A program made the translations under genes and the position numbers. From the NCBI RefSeq assembly GCF_030162935.1, contig NZ_JASAUZ010000007.1, forward strand, positions 1 through 64,000: a DNA stretch of 64,000 nt. The letters are read 5' to 3'. Shown here in pieces: positions 26,677-35,549 of this stretch (the stretch's first letter is position 1; each line of letters starts with the position of its first letter). The stretch is from Comamonas halotolerans (lineage in GTDB: Bacteria; Pseudomonadota; Gammaproteobacteria; Burkholderiales; Burkholderiaceae_C). The notes beneath the pieces were generated by a model. It was not told where the DNA came from. It saw only the letters and a list, made by a program, of their open reading frames with translations, and ran no database searches.

Positions 26677-28635
26677 ATGCCAGTTGCCTATTCCAACGTC
26701 TATTTGCATGCAGCGGGCATGTTCTTGCCGGGCGAGCCCGTAGATAACGACGGTATGGATGCTTTTGTGGCGCCGCTGAACCGCATTTCAGAGCGCATCA
26801 AGCGCCGCATCTTGGCAGAAAACGGGATCCAGACGCGCCATTACGCCATCGATGGTGAGGGACGCACGGTTTTCAGCAATGCGCAAATGGCAGCAGGAGC
26901 GATTGAGCAGACTTTGGCGCAGTCGGGCAGGGCGTTGAGCGATGTGAGTTTTTTGTCCAGTGGATCTTCGGGTGGTGATTCCTTGATGCCCGGCTTTGCC
27001 AGCATGATCCAGGGAGAGATGTCAGCGCCACCAATGGAAACCTTGTCGGTACACGGTGTGTGTGCTGCCAGCGTGGGCGCATTGCAGGCAGCGGCTTTAG
27101 CCGTGGAGAGTGGGGCGCATGCGCTGGCACTGTCTGTGGCGAGTGAAATGCCTTCGCGCCTGTTCAAGCGCTCGCGCTATGCAGCGCAGGGCTACGATAC
27201 CGATTTTGATGCGCATTTCTTGCGCTGGATGCTTTCCGACGGTGCAGGCGCGGTGTTGCTGGGTGGTCCTCAGGCCCTGCCGCATGCGAAGGGTCTGCGA
27301 TTGAAGCTCAAATGGACGCACCAGCGCAGCTTTGCTGGCGACTACCCGGTATGCATGCAACTGGGTTTGACTCCTGACCGCAGCAAGAGCCATCTGGACT
27401 TTCCCGCCTGGTCAGACGCAGAGGCTGCAGGGGCGCTGGCCTTGCGCCAGGATATCCGCCTGTTGCCCCATCTGTTTGATGTATGCATTCATGAGTACGC
27501 CGACCTGGCCCATAAAGGCTGGGTGCCTGAGCGCGGCATTGACCACTTTTTGTGCCACTACTCGTCAGAGCGCTTCATGCCAGTGGTTGAAGAGTTGCTG
27601 GACAAGGCCCAGTTGTCGATACCGCGCGAGCGTTGGTGGAGCAATCTGGCCTGGCGTGGCAACACAGGCGCGGCTTCTATTTTTGTCATGCTCTGCGAGT
27701 TTTTGCAGAAGGAGGCCGCACGACTGAAGGCTGGCGACACTGTGTTGTGCTTCATTCCGGAGTCAGGCCGCTTCACCGCAGGCTATATGTTGTGGGAGGT
27801 GGAGCAGAACACACCTGAGGCTTCTGCTGGGCAATCTGTCGCGGGTGGCTTCAATGTGACTGCACAGCCTGCCGTTGCATCTGCCGCGCAGGTGGTGGAC
27901 GATGCCTTGCCTGATGTGCGCACCATTGCGGCGCCCCACGATCCAGCCACGGCACCTGTCGTGCTGGCGCCGCTGCTGACCGAGCTGGCCAGCATCTGGC
28001 AGGAGTACCGTTCCCAGGTGTGGCGCACACCTTTGCTTCAGCGTATTCGCACACGTGAGTTGCGTACCGAAGACTATGTGCGCTGGATGGGGCACTGGAT
28101 TCCGCAAGTGCGTGAAGGCAGTCTCTGGATGCGGGAGGGCGCGGCATCATTGACCGGCGATTACGCAGCGCTGGCAGCCTTGATCGATCTGCATGCCGAT
28201 GATGAGCAGCACGATTTCAAGGTGCTGCACAGTGACTACCTCAAGGCGGGAGGCACCGTGACAGATATTGCCCAGCTGCGCCGCAACCCAGGTGGTGAGG
28301 CTTTGAACTCCTATCTGCATGGGCTTGCGGCAACACCCAACCCCATCGGCTTGCTGGGAGCCATCTATATCATCGAAGGCACGGGTCAGCGTATTGTGCC
28401 GAGTCTGCTGCCTTTGCTGCGGGCGGCCTTGCCTCTGCCTCCTGATGCCTTCCGCTTTCTGGAGTATCACGGAGAGAATGATGTACACCACCTGGAGCGC
28501 TGGCTCATGGCGGTGCAAATTGCCATGGAGCTTGATGGCAGTGGCACAGCGCAGCAAACCATCGTGCAGACAGCAAGGCACACTGCTGCGCTGTATCTGA
28601 TGCAGTTCCAGCATGTGCTGCCTGTGCAGCACTGA
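26677..28635 (+). CDS. ketosynthase III fused to a haem-oxygenase-like di-metal oxidase domain
   Basis: A 652-residue fusion. Residues 1-~385 have the KAS III/thiolase fold with the likely catalytic triad C129 (VHGVCAASVG), H294 (FLCHYSS) and N329 (RGNTGAASI). After a Pro/Ala-rich linker (~390-435), residues ~438-650 look like the haem-oxygenase-like di-metal oxidase family (relatives of UndA, TenA and PqqC): a His/Asp/Glu cluster at 506-512 (HADDEQH), E567, and H598-x3-D602-x2-H605. KAS III enzymes join acyl units; the oxidase domain usually cleaves or oxidises a carboxylate. The fusion could condense an acyl chain and then oxidise or decarboxylate the product. The start at 26677 follows the desaturase stop by 16 bp. 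The product is unknown. Confidence 0.8.
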   Translation: MPVAYSNVYLHAAGMFLPGEPVDNDGMDAFVAPLNRISERIKRRILAENGIQTRHYAIDGEGRTVFSNAQMAAGAIEQTLAQSGRALSDVSFLSSGSSGGDSLMPGFASMIQGEMSAPPMETLSVHGVCAASVGALQAAALAVESGAHALALSVASEMPSRLFKRSRYAAQGYDTDFDAHFLRWMLSDGAGAVLLGGPQALPHAKGLRLKLKWTHQRSFAGDYPVCMQLGLTPDRSKSHLDFPAWSDAEAAGALALRQDIRLLPHLFDVCIHEYADLAHKGWVPERGIDHFLCHYSSERFMPVVEELLDKAQLSIPRERWWSNLAWRGNTGAASIFVMLCEFLQKEAARLKAGDTVLCFIPESGRFTAGYMLWEVEQNTPEASAGQSVAGGFNVTAQPAVASAAQVVDDALPDVRTIAAPHDPATAPVVLAPLLTELASIWQEYRSQVWRTPLLQRIRTRELRTEDYVRWMGHWIPQVREGSLWMREGAASLTGDYAALAALIDLHADDEQHDFKVLHSDYLKAGGTVTDIAQLRRNPGGEALNSYLHGLAATPNPIGLLGAIYIIEGTGQRIVPSLLPLLRAALPLPPDAFRFLEYHGENDVHHLERWLMAVQIAMELDGSGTAQQTIVQTARHTAALYLMQFQHVLPVQH

Positions 28636-28652
28636 GACACGAGGAGGTGTGG

Positions 28653-29573
28653 ATGGACAAGCACAAGGACTTCTTGGATCAGCCTTGGGATGAGCGTGAC
28701 CCCAGCCCATGGCTGGCACTGTACCTGGACCAGAGCACGCCGCTGCCAGACGCGGTGAAAGCTGCGTGGTTGCGTGACTGCAGCAGCAGCTCTCGCCAAT
28801 ACATGCTGCCTTTTTTGCGCCCCTTGGCACGGCTGAGCATCATCCTGATCCAGATTCTCAAAGTGCTGCTGCCCAAGCGCTGGGCGCATTCGAAACTGCT
28901 GCACAAAATACTAGCATTCAGCATGAACACCTTTGTCTCTCCTGAGGCGAACTGGTTGATCATGCGCCACTTTCATCTGGGCTCGCACATCCTGGCTTTT
29001 GTGGCTGGCAATGCCCCAACGCGTGTGAGTACCACGCCTATAGAGCCCACCTGTATTGATGACATCAAGGACGAGCTGTTCCTCAAGCACGACTTGAATC
29101 TGTTCAATTTTGTCATCCGCCTCAATCACGCGCTGCGTGCGGCAGGGCAAGAGTTACAGCCTGTGGCTGCACCCGATTTTTCGATGGTGAAAGAGCCTGA
29201 TTTGCGCCTGGAAGATATGCCCCGAGGCCGCTTCAACAAGCTGGACCTGCAAAGCGCGATTGAGGTTTACACCCCGGTCTACCAGTTGCTGCTGACCGAC
29301 AACGACTTCTGGCGTGCCAGCAATTCTTTGCAGCTCGACGAAACCATTGCCATTTACTGCGCCAAGATTCTGGCTTCGCCTGAGCACCTGGTCATGCTTA
29401 ACAACAAGCATCCGCTGGTGCCGCTGTCTACATTGCGTGCTGGTCACCGCCTGGTGTTGCACGGTTTGTCGACAGAGATGCTGCATTGCCTGCTGATGCG
29501 CATGGGCAGTGGTGAGCAAGTCGTACCTGCACAAACGCTGGCCAGAATGCACGCAATGATGCAAGCTGCTTAA
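28653..29573 (+). CDS. uncharacterised protein of the lipid-modifying operon
   Basis: A 306-residue protein with no recognised domain. The ATG at 28653 is chosen because GAGGAGG lies five bases upstream; it follows the fusion gene by 17 bp. Features: an acidic N-terminus (DFLDQPWDERDPSPW), a hydrophobic or amphipathic stretch around 50-75 (LARLSIILIQILKVLLP), FHLGSHILAF, and a generally helical C-terminal half with LQLDETIAIYC. The hydrophobic patch suggests membrane association. As the last gene of the operon before a hairpin, it is probably a dedicated partner of the ketosynthase fusion. Confidence 0.65.
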   Translation: MDKHKDFLDQPWDERDPSPWLALYLDQSTPLPDAVKAAWLRDCSSSSRQYMLPFLRPLARLSIILIQILKVLLPKRWAHSKLLHKILAFSMNTFVSPEANWLIMRHFHLGSHILAFVAGNAPTRVSTTPIEPTCIDDIKDELFLKHDLNLFNFVIRLNHALRAAGQELQPVAAPDFSMVKEPDLRLEDMPRGRFNKLDLQSAIEVYTPVYQLLLTDNDFWRASNSLQLDETIAIYCAKILASPEHLVMLNNKHPLVPLSTLRAGHRLVLHGLSTEMLHCLLMRMGSGEQVVPAQTLARMHAMMQAA

Positions 29574-29582
29574 AGCAAAAAA

Positions 29583-29608
29583 AGCCGCCTCTTTCAAGGG
29601 AGGCGGCT
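29583..29608 (+). terminator. hairpin at the end of the lipid-modifying operon
   Basis: A 9 bp perfect stem AGCCGCCTC / GAGGCGGCT lies 9 bp after the last stop. An A-run precedes it but no T-run follows on the plus strand, so it may end transcription weakly or act mainly on the other strand. Confidence 0.6.
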
Positions 29609-30024
29609 GAAGATACAAGCGTCAGCGCTGAGATTCACCACAGTTCTAGACGGGCAAATTCTAGGATTCTTTGTACCGTTGGGGGCGCCATGGCTGGGTT
29701 GGTTTTTTACATTACGAAATGCAAATTTTTCAGTCAATGCAGTAATTAGGCAAGGCGCACTTTTATTGCAACTGCTGGGTTTTTAGTAAAAAGCTATGCA
29801 GCTGATAGTCTTATATAAGACATTGTTTTGCGTATTTTTGTAAATGTAAGCAGTGGAAAAAATCCAACTCTTTTATAAGACTTGATGTTTTTTTGAGCAA
29901 TATCGAGAGCCCTGCCTGGAAACCCTTTGGTTTGATCTGGTATTTTTTGCTTAGTCATCTAGGGTGAGAGGGGATTGTCAAGGCCGCCGTGCATGCTTTA
30001 GGCGCTTGCTGCAAAATACTTGGC
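29609..30024. other. AT-rich promoter region before the MarR gene
   Basis: About 400 bp without a gene, AT-rich especially at 29700-29900 (for example GATAGTCTTATATAAGACATTG). The repeated motif CTTATA(T)AAGAC occurs at 29809-29820 and, as CTTTTATAAGAC, at 29869-29880. It may be a binding site for the MarR protein encoded next. I cannot place promoters. Confidence 0.45.
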
Positions 30025-30525
30025 ATGCAAACTATTTCTGCGGAAGCTCCGCATACCAACGCGCCTGACGTCGTCCAGGCGCGTTGTCGTTTTGGACTTT
30101 TGATTGGCAGCGTTTATCGCCAATGGCGTAAGAAAGTGGACGAAAGCTTTAAAGCCCAGGGCTTGAGCGATGCAACACGTATGCCCTTGTTGATCTTGTA
30201 TGCGCAAGGTGAAGCCATGTTGCAAAAAGACCTGGCGCATGCGCTGTCGCTGGACACCTCATCGCTGGTGCGTGTGCTGGCGCAGTTGCGCGATGCCAAT
30301 CTGGTGCAGTGGGCCAGCAATCCAGCCGATCGACGTACCAAGTGCATTGCATTGACGCCCTCGGGAGAGAAAACTGCGGCGCTGATTTTGCAAAAAAGCC
30401 TGGAAATTGAGCAGGCCATCCTGGCGGATTTGACCGATACGGAACTGTCCGTCACGCGAGCTACCTTGCAAAAGATCGCGTGCAGCTTTGAGCGCCTGGA
30501 TGAAGCCGCTGCGCGTAGCGCGTAA
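30025..30525 (+). CDS. MarR family transcriptional regulator
   Basis: A 166-residue winged-helix regulator. The start at 30025 (MQTISAEAP) is preferred over one 12 codons upstream. The DNA-binding part runs from ~45 to 110: PLLILYAQGEAMLQKDLAHA, LSLDTSSLVRVLAQL (recognition helix) and the wing NPADRRTKCIALTPSGEK, with the conserved D-x-R of the family. The helical ends would form the dimer. MarR proteins usually repress neighbouring efflux or catabolic genes until a small ligand binds. Its gene lies directly before two MFS transporter genes on the same strand and just after the lipid operon, so these are the likely targets. Confidence 0.85.
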   Translation: MQTISAEAPHTNAPDVVQARCRFGLLIGSVYRQWRKKVDESFKAQGLSDATRMPLLILYAQGEAMLQKDLAHALSLDTSSLVRVLAQLRDANLVQWASNPADRRTKCIALTPSGEKTAALILQKSLEIEQAILADLTDTELSVTRATLQKIACSFERLDEAAARSA

Positions 30526-30568
30526 TTGTCGTGGACACCCTAAAAACACATAACAACGGTTGTTGAAA

Positions 30569-31774
30569 ATGAAATTCAAAGTTTCACCCTTTGTCTGGGT
30601 GAGTTTTGCCATGATCGTGGGGGTGATGGGTACGGCCCTCATCAGCCCCTTGTACGCTTTGTACAAGGAAACATGGCAGTTGCAGGCCAGTGATATCTCG
30701 CTGATCTATGTGATCTACATGGGCGGTGCGTTGTGCAGCCTGTTGTTCCTCGGGCGCCTGCCGGATCGTGCAGGTTTCAAACGTGTGATGCAGGCAGGTT
30801 TGCTGCTGGTGTTGTTGGGCACCGTGGTGAGCATGCTGGCATGGAATATGACCAGCCTGATTCTGGGGCGCATTTTGGTGGGTGTGGCATCCAGCATGTT
30901 GACGACCAGCGCTACGCTGGGTCTGTCGCAGCTGTCGCGGCCAGGCCAAATGCAGCGGGTTGCCATGATCACCGGTTTTTTGCTGGCCTTTGGTTTCGGG
31001 CTTGGCCCATTGGTTGGCGGCATCATGGGTCAATGGGCACCATACCCGCTGGTTACAACCTACATCCCTACATTGCTTCTGGGCTGCATTGGTTTCTATG
31101 CGCTCACACACCTTGCCTTGCCTGCATCGGTGCAGGCCGAGAAGCCGCAACCGCTGCATTGGCGCGATGCGCTGCCCAAGTTGACCTGGCCTCACTCCAG
31201 TGACTCGAAAGCCTTTTTACTCACGAGTGCACTTCCATTTCTGGCCTTTGGCGTTTTTGGCCTGTATGCCTCCATGTCGCCGTTGTTCCTGGACAAGTTG
31301 GTACCCTGGCATGGCCCGGTTGTCAGTGGCACCGCGATTGCAGTGATCTTGCTGGCCTCGGCTTGCGTGCAAATCCTTGCTGGCAATGTGCCGACGCACT
31401 GGTGCGGTCTGGGCGGTTTGCTGAGTCTGGCACTGAGCAATGCCTTGCTGATGCTGAACCTGTGGGCTGGCTCGGCCACCTTGTTTGCTCTGGGCGTGGC
31501 GCTGACAGCCATCGGCCACGGTATGAGCATGTTGTCAGGCATGGGCATGATCAATCGCATTGCGCGTCCTGACAATCGATCGGGGCTGCTGTCCACCTAT
31601 CTGGTGATTGGGTATATCGGCAGCATGGTGCCGATGATGGCCATCGGCTGGATTGCCGACCACTGGGGGATGAACGTTGCAGTTTCCAGTTTTTGCAGCT
31701 TTGTGGTGGTGCTGGCAGTGACTGTGGCGGCGCTGTTCTTCAAACACCCCCGCATGCGTACAGCCATTCATTGA
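30569..31774 (+). CDS. MFS transporter
   Basis: A 401-residue, 12-helix major facilitator protein. The ATG at 30569 begins MKFKVSPFVWVSF and leads into the first membrane helix. The loop between helices 2 and 3 reads LFLGRLPDRAGFKRVMQAG, the G-x-L-x-D-R-x-G-r signature. Helix 5 has AFGFGLGPLVGGIMGQW, the proline/glycine-rich motif C common in drug-efflux members. It follows the MarR gene by 43 bp, is probably controlled by it, and precedes another MFS gene by 2 bp. Likely a proton-driven exporter of a small lipophilic compound; the substrate is not evident. Confidence 0.85.
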   Translation: MKFKVSPFVWVSFAMIVGVMGTALISPLYALYKETWQLQASDISLIYVIYMGGALCSLLFLGRLPDRAGFKRVMQAGLLLVLLGTVVSMLAWNMTSLILGRILVGVASSMLTTSATLGLSQLSRPGQMQRVAMITGFLLAFGFGLGPLVGGIMGQWAPYPLVTTYIPTLLLGCIGFYALTHLALPASVQAEKPQPLHWRDALPKLTWPHSSDSKAFLLTSALPFLAFGVFGLYASMSPLFLDKLVPWHGPVVSGTAIAVILLASACVQILAGNVPTHWCGLGGLLSLALSNALLMLNLWAGSATLFALGVALTAIGHGMSMLSGMGMINRIARPDNRSGLLSTYLVIGYIGSMVPMMAIGWIADHWGMNVAVSSFCSFVVVLAVTVAALFFKHPRMRTAIH

Positions 31775-31776
31775 TC

Positions 31777-32979
31777 ATGTCTAGCGTTCGATCTGAGTCC
31801 GCAGCACTGAAGGTGCCGCTCTGGTTGCTGGTGCTGGTGACCCTGAGCGGCACCATGGCCATGCATATTTTTGTTCCTGCCCTGCCTGTAGCGGGTGCTG
31901 CGTTGGGTGCGGCACCGTCAGGCATGCAGCAGACAATTACTTTATACGTTTTGGGTTTGGCAGTAGGTCAGCTGATCTATGGACCGCTGTCGGACACCTT
32001 GGGTCGCCGTCCAACCTTGCTTGTCGGGCTGGGCCTGTACCTGCTTGGCAGTGTGCTGGCTTTATGCGCACCCACACTGGATTGGCTGGTGGGTGCTCGC
32101 TTGCTTCAGGCTTTGGGCGGGGCTTCAGGTATCACGCTGGGCAGGGCTATTGTGCGTGATACTTCGGCGGCAGACCGTGTGACCAAAGATTTGGCACTGC
32201 TGAATTTGCTGACGCTCGTAGGGCCGGGTCTGGGGCCTGTGGTAGGTGGCTATCTGGCAGAGCATTTCGGATGGCGTGCCATCTATCTGTTTCTGGTATT
32301 CATGGCATGTGCCATGGTGGCTTGTGCATGGCGCTTGCTGCCGGAGACGAATGTGCAGCGACGGCCTTTGTTTCTCAGCAGTATTGCAGCCGATTACCGT
32401 AGCTTGCTGACCAATCCGCGCTATGTAGCGTTTATGGTTGGCGGCGCTTGCTCCACCACGGCTTTGTATCCGTATCTGGCCACGGCGCCATATATAGTGC
32501 ATGAGCAACTGGGCTTGCCTATCAGCAGCGTAGGCTGGTTTGCCGCCAGCACCATTGTTGGAGCCAGCTTGGGCACCATGACCACCCGTCGTTTGGCGGG
32601 CAAAGTGGCTACCGAGCGTTTTTTGTATGTGGGCGCCAGCATTGGCCTGTGCTTTGCCATCTTGTTCCTGCTGGTGCAGTTGTTGGGATGGATGACTGCG
32701 CCGCTGCTTTTGGGGCTGACGATTGCAATGACGTTTGGTGCTGGCTTGGCCAGCCCAGCTGCACTGTCCCGCGCGTTGTCTGCAGCGCCTGCACTGGCTG
32801 GGGCGGCAGCAGGTTTCTATGGCTTTGGCCAAATGGCAATGGGTGCCATTGGCACCAAAATAGTGGGCCTGGGCGAGGTGCCTGCAGTTGCATGTGCGCT
32901 GAGCCAGATTGCAATAACGGGGTTGGCACTGCTCAGTTACCGCTTTGCTGCTTCGCGGCCCACGCCCGGAAACGCTTAA
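31777..32979 (+). CDS. Bcr/CflA-type MFS drug exporter
   Basis: A 400-residue, 12-helix transporter of the Bcr/CflA drug-resistance group. The start at 31777 (MSSVRSESAALKVPLW) is 2 bp after the previous stop, so the two MFS genes are coupled. Landmarks: SGTMAMHIFVPALPVAGAAL in helix 1, QLIYGPLSDTLGRRPTLLVG (loop 2-3) and LVGPGLGPVVGGYLAEHFGW (motif C). These are usually proton antiporters for chloramphenicol-like drugs, cystine or other small molecules. The stop codon overlaps the stop of the convergent gene on the other strand. Confidence 0.87.
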   Translation: MSSVRSESAALKVPLWLLVLVTLSGTMAMHIFVPALPVAGAALGAAPSGMQQTITLYVLGLAVGQLIYGPLSDTLGRRPTLLVGLGLYLLGSVLALCAPTLDWLVGARLLQALGGASGITLGRAIVRDTSAADRVTKDLALLNLLTLVGPGLGPVVGGYLAEHFGWRAIYLFLVFMACAMVACAWRLLPETNVQRRPLFLSSIAADYRSLLTNPRYVAFMVGGACSTTALYPYLATAPYIVHEQLGLPISSVGWFAASTIVGASLGTMTTRRLAGKVATERFLYVGASIGLCFAILFLLVQLLGWMTAPLLLGLTIAMTFGAGLASPAALSRALSAAPALAGAAAGFYGFGQMAMGAIGTKIVGLGEVPAVACALSQIAITGLALLSYRFAASRPTPGNA

Positions 32980-34220
32980 GCTGCGGTAGCTTGTGGTTCT
33001 CGCCGCAATGTCCACGCTACCGCACTGGCCAGCAAGAGCAGCGCTGCGGCTGCGCCAAAAGCCACCCAGTGCGTGTGGTGGGTCTCATAGCCCCAACCAC
33101 CAAGCCAGGCACTGATCATGGCCCCCACCTGGTGGCCCAGGTAAGCCCAGCCATAAAGAACGCCTACTTTTTTCACGCCATAAACGTCAGCCAGTATGGC
33201 GGAAGACAGCGCAATGCTTCCAGCCCATACCACGCCGCCCACAGCGGCCACACCATAAAGTTGCCAGGCACTGCCAACCAGCAGCAAACCGATAAACCCA
33301 AGGCCCCGGACACCGTAAATCACGCTCAACAGCTTGCGCCGCTCCACCTTGTCGGCAATGCGCCCCAACACCATGGTGCTAGGAATGGCGACCAGCCCAA
33401 TCAGCCCGATGCCCAAGGCGCTGGTTGAGGCATCGAAACCATGGTCTTGAAGCATGGGCATGCAGTGGGTGCCCATCAGATTCATGCTGAAGCCGCAGGC
33501 AAAAAGGCCAAAAGTCACCTTCCAGAAAGTGCGGCTGCGCATGGACTCCCAGACGCTTAGCGCGGCCAGCGGTGCTGTGCGAGCTGCTGCAGGTGCACCA
33601 TGGGCTGAGGGCAGTGGCGCATCTGCATTCTCGGGTGCGTTATCACGGACCACCAGCAGTGCAGTGGGCACCGTGATGAGTGCAAAGATGGCGGCAAAGC
33701 CCAGCAGCGTGTGCTGCCAGCTAAAGAATTGCAAGGCCCAGCCCAGCGCAGGCGTCATCACCGCAATGCCCGCCATGGAGCCGGTGGACAGGAAGAACAA
33801 TGCCATACCGCGGCGACGATTGAACCAGCGGCTGATGACGGGGGTGAGGGCGACGGGGCTGGTCAGCGCAGCGCCCACCGACATCCATACACCAAAGCTC
33901 CAGAAGATGCCCGATGCCGTGCGCGTGTTAACGGCCCACAGGGTGGACAGCACCAGGATAGCAGTGCCTAGCAGCAGCACTTTGCGGGTACTGGTGCGCG
34001 CCACTAGCCACCCCGCCAGCGGCATGCCAAGGCCATAGCACAGCATGCCAATGGCCACAATGCTGGCCAACAGGCTGCGGCTGAATCCCAGGTCCTGCGC
34101 CATGGGCAGAAACAGTGGGCCAATGCCCAAGCGCAGACCAACGGTCAAAAGTGTCAGGATGGTGGCGGCAGCCACGATGTTCCAGCCAAAGTACCAGCTG
34201 GACGATGTTGTGCGTGTCAT
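32976..34220 (-). CDS. MFS transporter
   Basis: A 414-residue, 12-helix major facilitator. The start at 34220 (MTRTTSSSWYFGWN) is preferred over an upstream ATG because it places helix 1 at the usual distance. Visible: a monocarboxylate/oxalate-like first helix (GWNIVAAATILTLLTVGLRL), YGLGMPLAGWLVARTSTRKV in loop 2-3 and RGMALFFLSTGSMAGIAVMT. It is convergent with the Bcr-like gene; the two stop codons share the palindrome CTTAAG. Substrate unknown; organic acids are typical for this branch. Confidence 0.8.
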   Translation of the reverse strand: MTRTTSSSWYFGWNIVAAATILTLLTVGLRLGIGPLFLPMAQDLGFSRSLLASIVAIGMLCYGLGMPLAGWLVARTSTRKVLLLGTAILVLSTLWAVNTRTASGIFWSFGVWMSVGAALTSPVALTPVISRWFNRRRGMALFFLSTGSMAGIAVMTPALGWALQFFSWQHTLLGFAAIFALITVPTALLVVRDNAPENADAPLPSAHGAPAAARTAPLAALSVWESMRSRTFWKVTFGLFACGFSMNLMGTHCMPMLQDHGFDASTSALGIGLIGLVAIPSTMVLGRIADKVERRKLLSVIYGVRGLGFIGLLLVGSAWQLYGVAAVGGVVWAGSIALSSAILADVYGVKKVGVLYGWAYLGHQVGAMISAWLGGWGYETHHTHWVAFGAAAALLLLASAVAWTLRREPQATAA

Positions 34221-34403
34221 TGTTATCAAGCTTCCACTGAGAGTAGGGCAGCTTGTCTCCATGCCTGCCCAGGCCTGGAGCGCATCCTAAAGGCGCTTGC
34301 CTGCGATTGTTGTCACGCAAGCTATTAGGATTAATAAAATTTGATAGCGAGAGATGCTTGAAATCTCTACGCTGACGGCTGATTGGGCTGTAGGTGAAAA
34401 ATA

Positions 34404-34817
34404 TCAGGCTTCAATATGGAGCCAGGGCGTCAGCCAGCGCTGAATCATGGCACTGTCCAGAGACAAGGTGGATTCCGACACGATCAACATTTCCTGGCGG
34501 CTCGGCAGCAGAGGGTGCGGGCAGCAGTGTGCAATCGCTGAAGTGCGGTAATGATGTTCTAGCACTTGGCTTACCGCCTGGAATAGCGTGTGAAAAGGCA
34601 GACTGCGTTGATGGGTGGGAGAAGGCATGGCCTCTACCGCCTCTCCCTGCCACTGCTGCAGGAGCAAGCTTGCACAAGCACGGTCGGAGGCTGGCAGGGC
34701 CAAGGCCGCAGTGCGTGCTCGCAGTGCCAATTCACGGTCGGAAGTGGTCTCAGACCATACTGGCTGGCCGAGTGCCAAAAGGCAAGCGGCGCTCAGAACG
34801 GATAGTGTGTGTCGCAT
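34404..34817 (-). CDS. small exported protein of unknown function
   Basis: A 137-residue product with a signal peptide (MRHTLSVLSAACLLALGQPV, ending around WSE). The mature part is mostly helical with three to four cysteines (ACASLLLQQW, HCCPHPLL) and no motif I know. A frame this long on the minus strand with a good signal peptide is credible, but the opposite strand is also open over much of it, so support is moderate. It stands between an MFS gene and bioY and shows no operon link. Confidence 0.5.
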   Translation of the reverse strand: MRHTLSVLSAACLLALGQPVWSETTSDRELALRARTAALALPASDRACASLLLQQWQGEAVEAMPSPTHQRSLPFHTLFQAVSQVLEHHYRTSAIAHCCPHPLLPSRQEMLIVSESTLSLDSAMIQRWLTPWLHIEA

Positions 34818-34961
34818 ATCCAGTCAAATGTTGTGCCGATGAGTTGCCCCAGAGCGAAGACATATGCTTTCGCCAAGCTTACGCTTGGGATGTGGCTGTC
34901 ACAATGCTTGTTACAAGTAATTGCACTGCGAGGGCTGTATCGCTATTTTCTGATTGAGGCA

Positions 34962-35549
34962 CTAGCGGGAGGCCACGCCACCCAGCCGCCAGTCCGGCAT
35001 GGCGCGTGCAATGCTGTGCACCACCAAGGCAGTGAGGGTGCACTTGATCAGATCACCAGGAACAAAAGCCGCGTTGGCCCATATGGCTTGGGTGAGAGGC
35101 ACTTTGGCCAGCCATACCAAGCCTGCAATACCGCAGACATAGAGCACGGCAATGCAGCCGATCGCTGATGCCAAAAAAGCGCTGCATGCTGCACGCAATG
35201 GTGTGGATTTGGGCAGCAGTGCCATCAACCAGCCTGTGACAAAGGCGGCTGCAGTCCAGCCTACGAGGTAGCCGGCAGTGGGGGACATGAATACGCCAAG
35301 GCCTCCACGCCCGCCAGACAGCAAAGGCAGCCCAACGGCCACGGCGACCAGGAACACCAGCATCGCTTGCAGGCCGCGCCAAGGTCCCAGCAGGCAACCA
35401 GCCAACATCACTCCAAGAGTCTGAATGGAGATGTGCACGCCCAGTGGGAGATCAATCTTGGGGATCAGACCCATCACGCCCAACAGGGCGGCAAACAAGG
35501 CCACCAAGGCAATGGATTCGGAGTGACGGCGGGTTAAAGCATTCGTCAT
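34962..35549 (-). CDS. bioY: biotin transporter BioY
   Basis: A 195-residue membrane protein with six predicted helices, the length usual for BioY, the biotin-binding S component of ECF importers. Landmarks: LIPKIDLPLGVHISIQTLGV (the conserved loop before helix 2), MLAGCLLGPWRGLQAM, GGRGGLGVFMSPTAGYLVGW and FVPGDLIKCTLTA near the end. No bioM or bioN gene for the energising module is adjacent; solitary BioY proteins occur in proteobacteria and can work alone or with a shared module. No biotin-repressor site was recognised upstream. Confidence 0.9.
   Translation of the reverse strand: MTNALTRRHSESIALVALFAALLGVMGLIPKIDLPLGVHISIQTLGVMLAGCLLGPWRGLQAMLVFLVAVAVGLPLLSGGRGGLGVFMSPTAGYLVGWTAAAFVTGWLMALLPKSTPLRAACSAFLASAIGCIAVLYVCGIAGLVWLAKVPLTQAIWANAAFVPGDLIKCTLTALVVHSIARAMPDWRLGGVASR

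Noticed and set aside
34394-34957. Plus-strand frame of 187 codons opposite the small exported protein
   Set aside because: No domain or signal; the minus-strand frame has a proper signal peptide.
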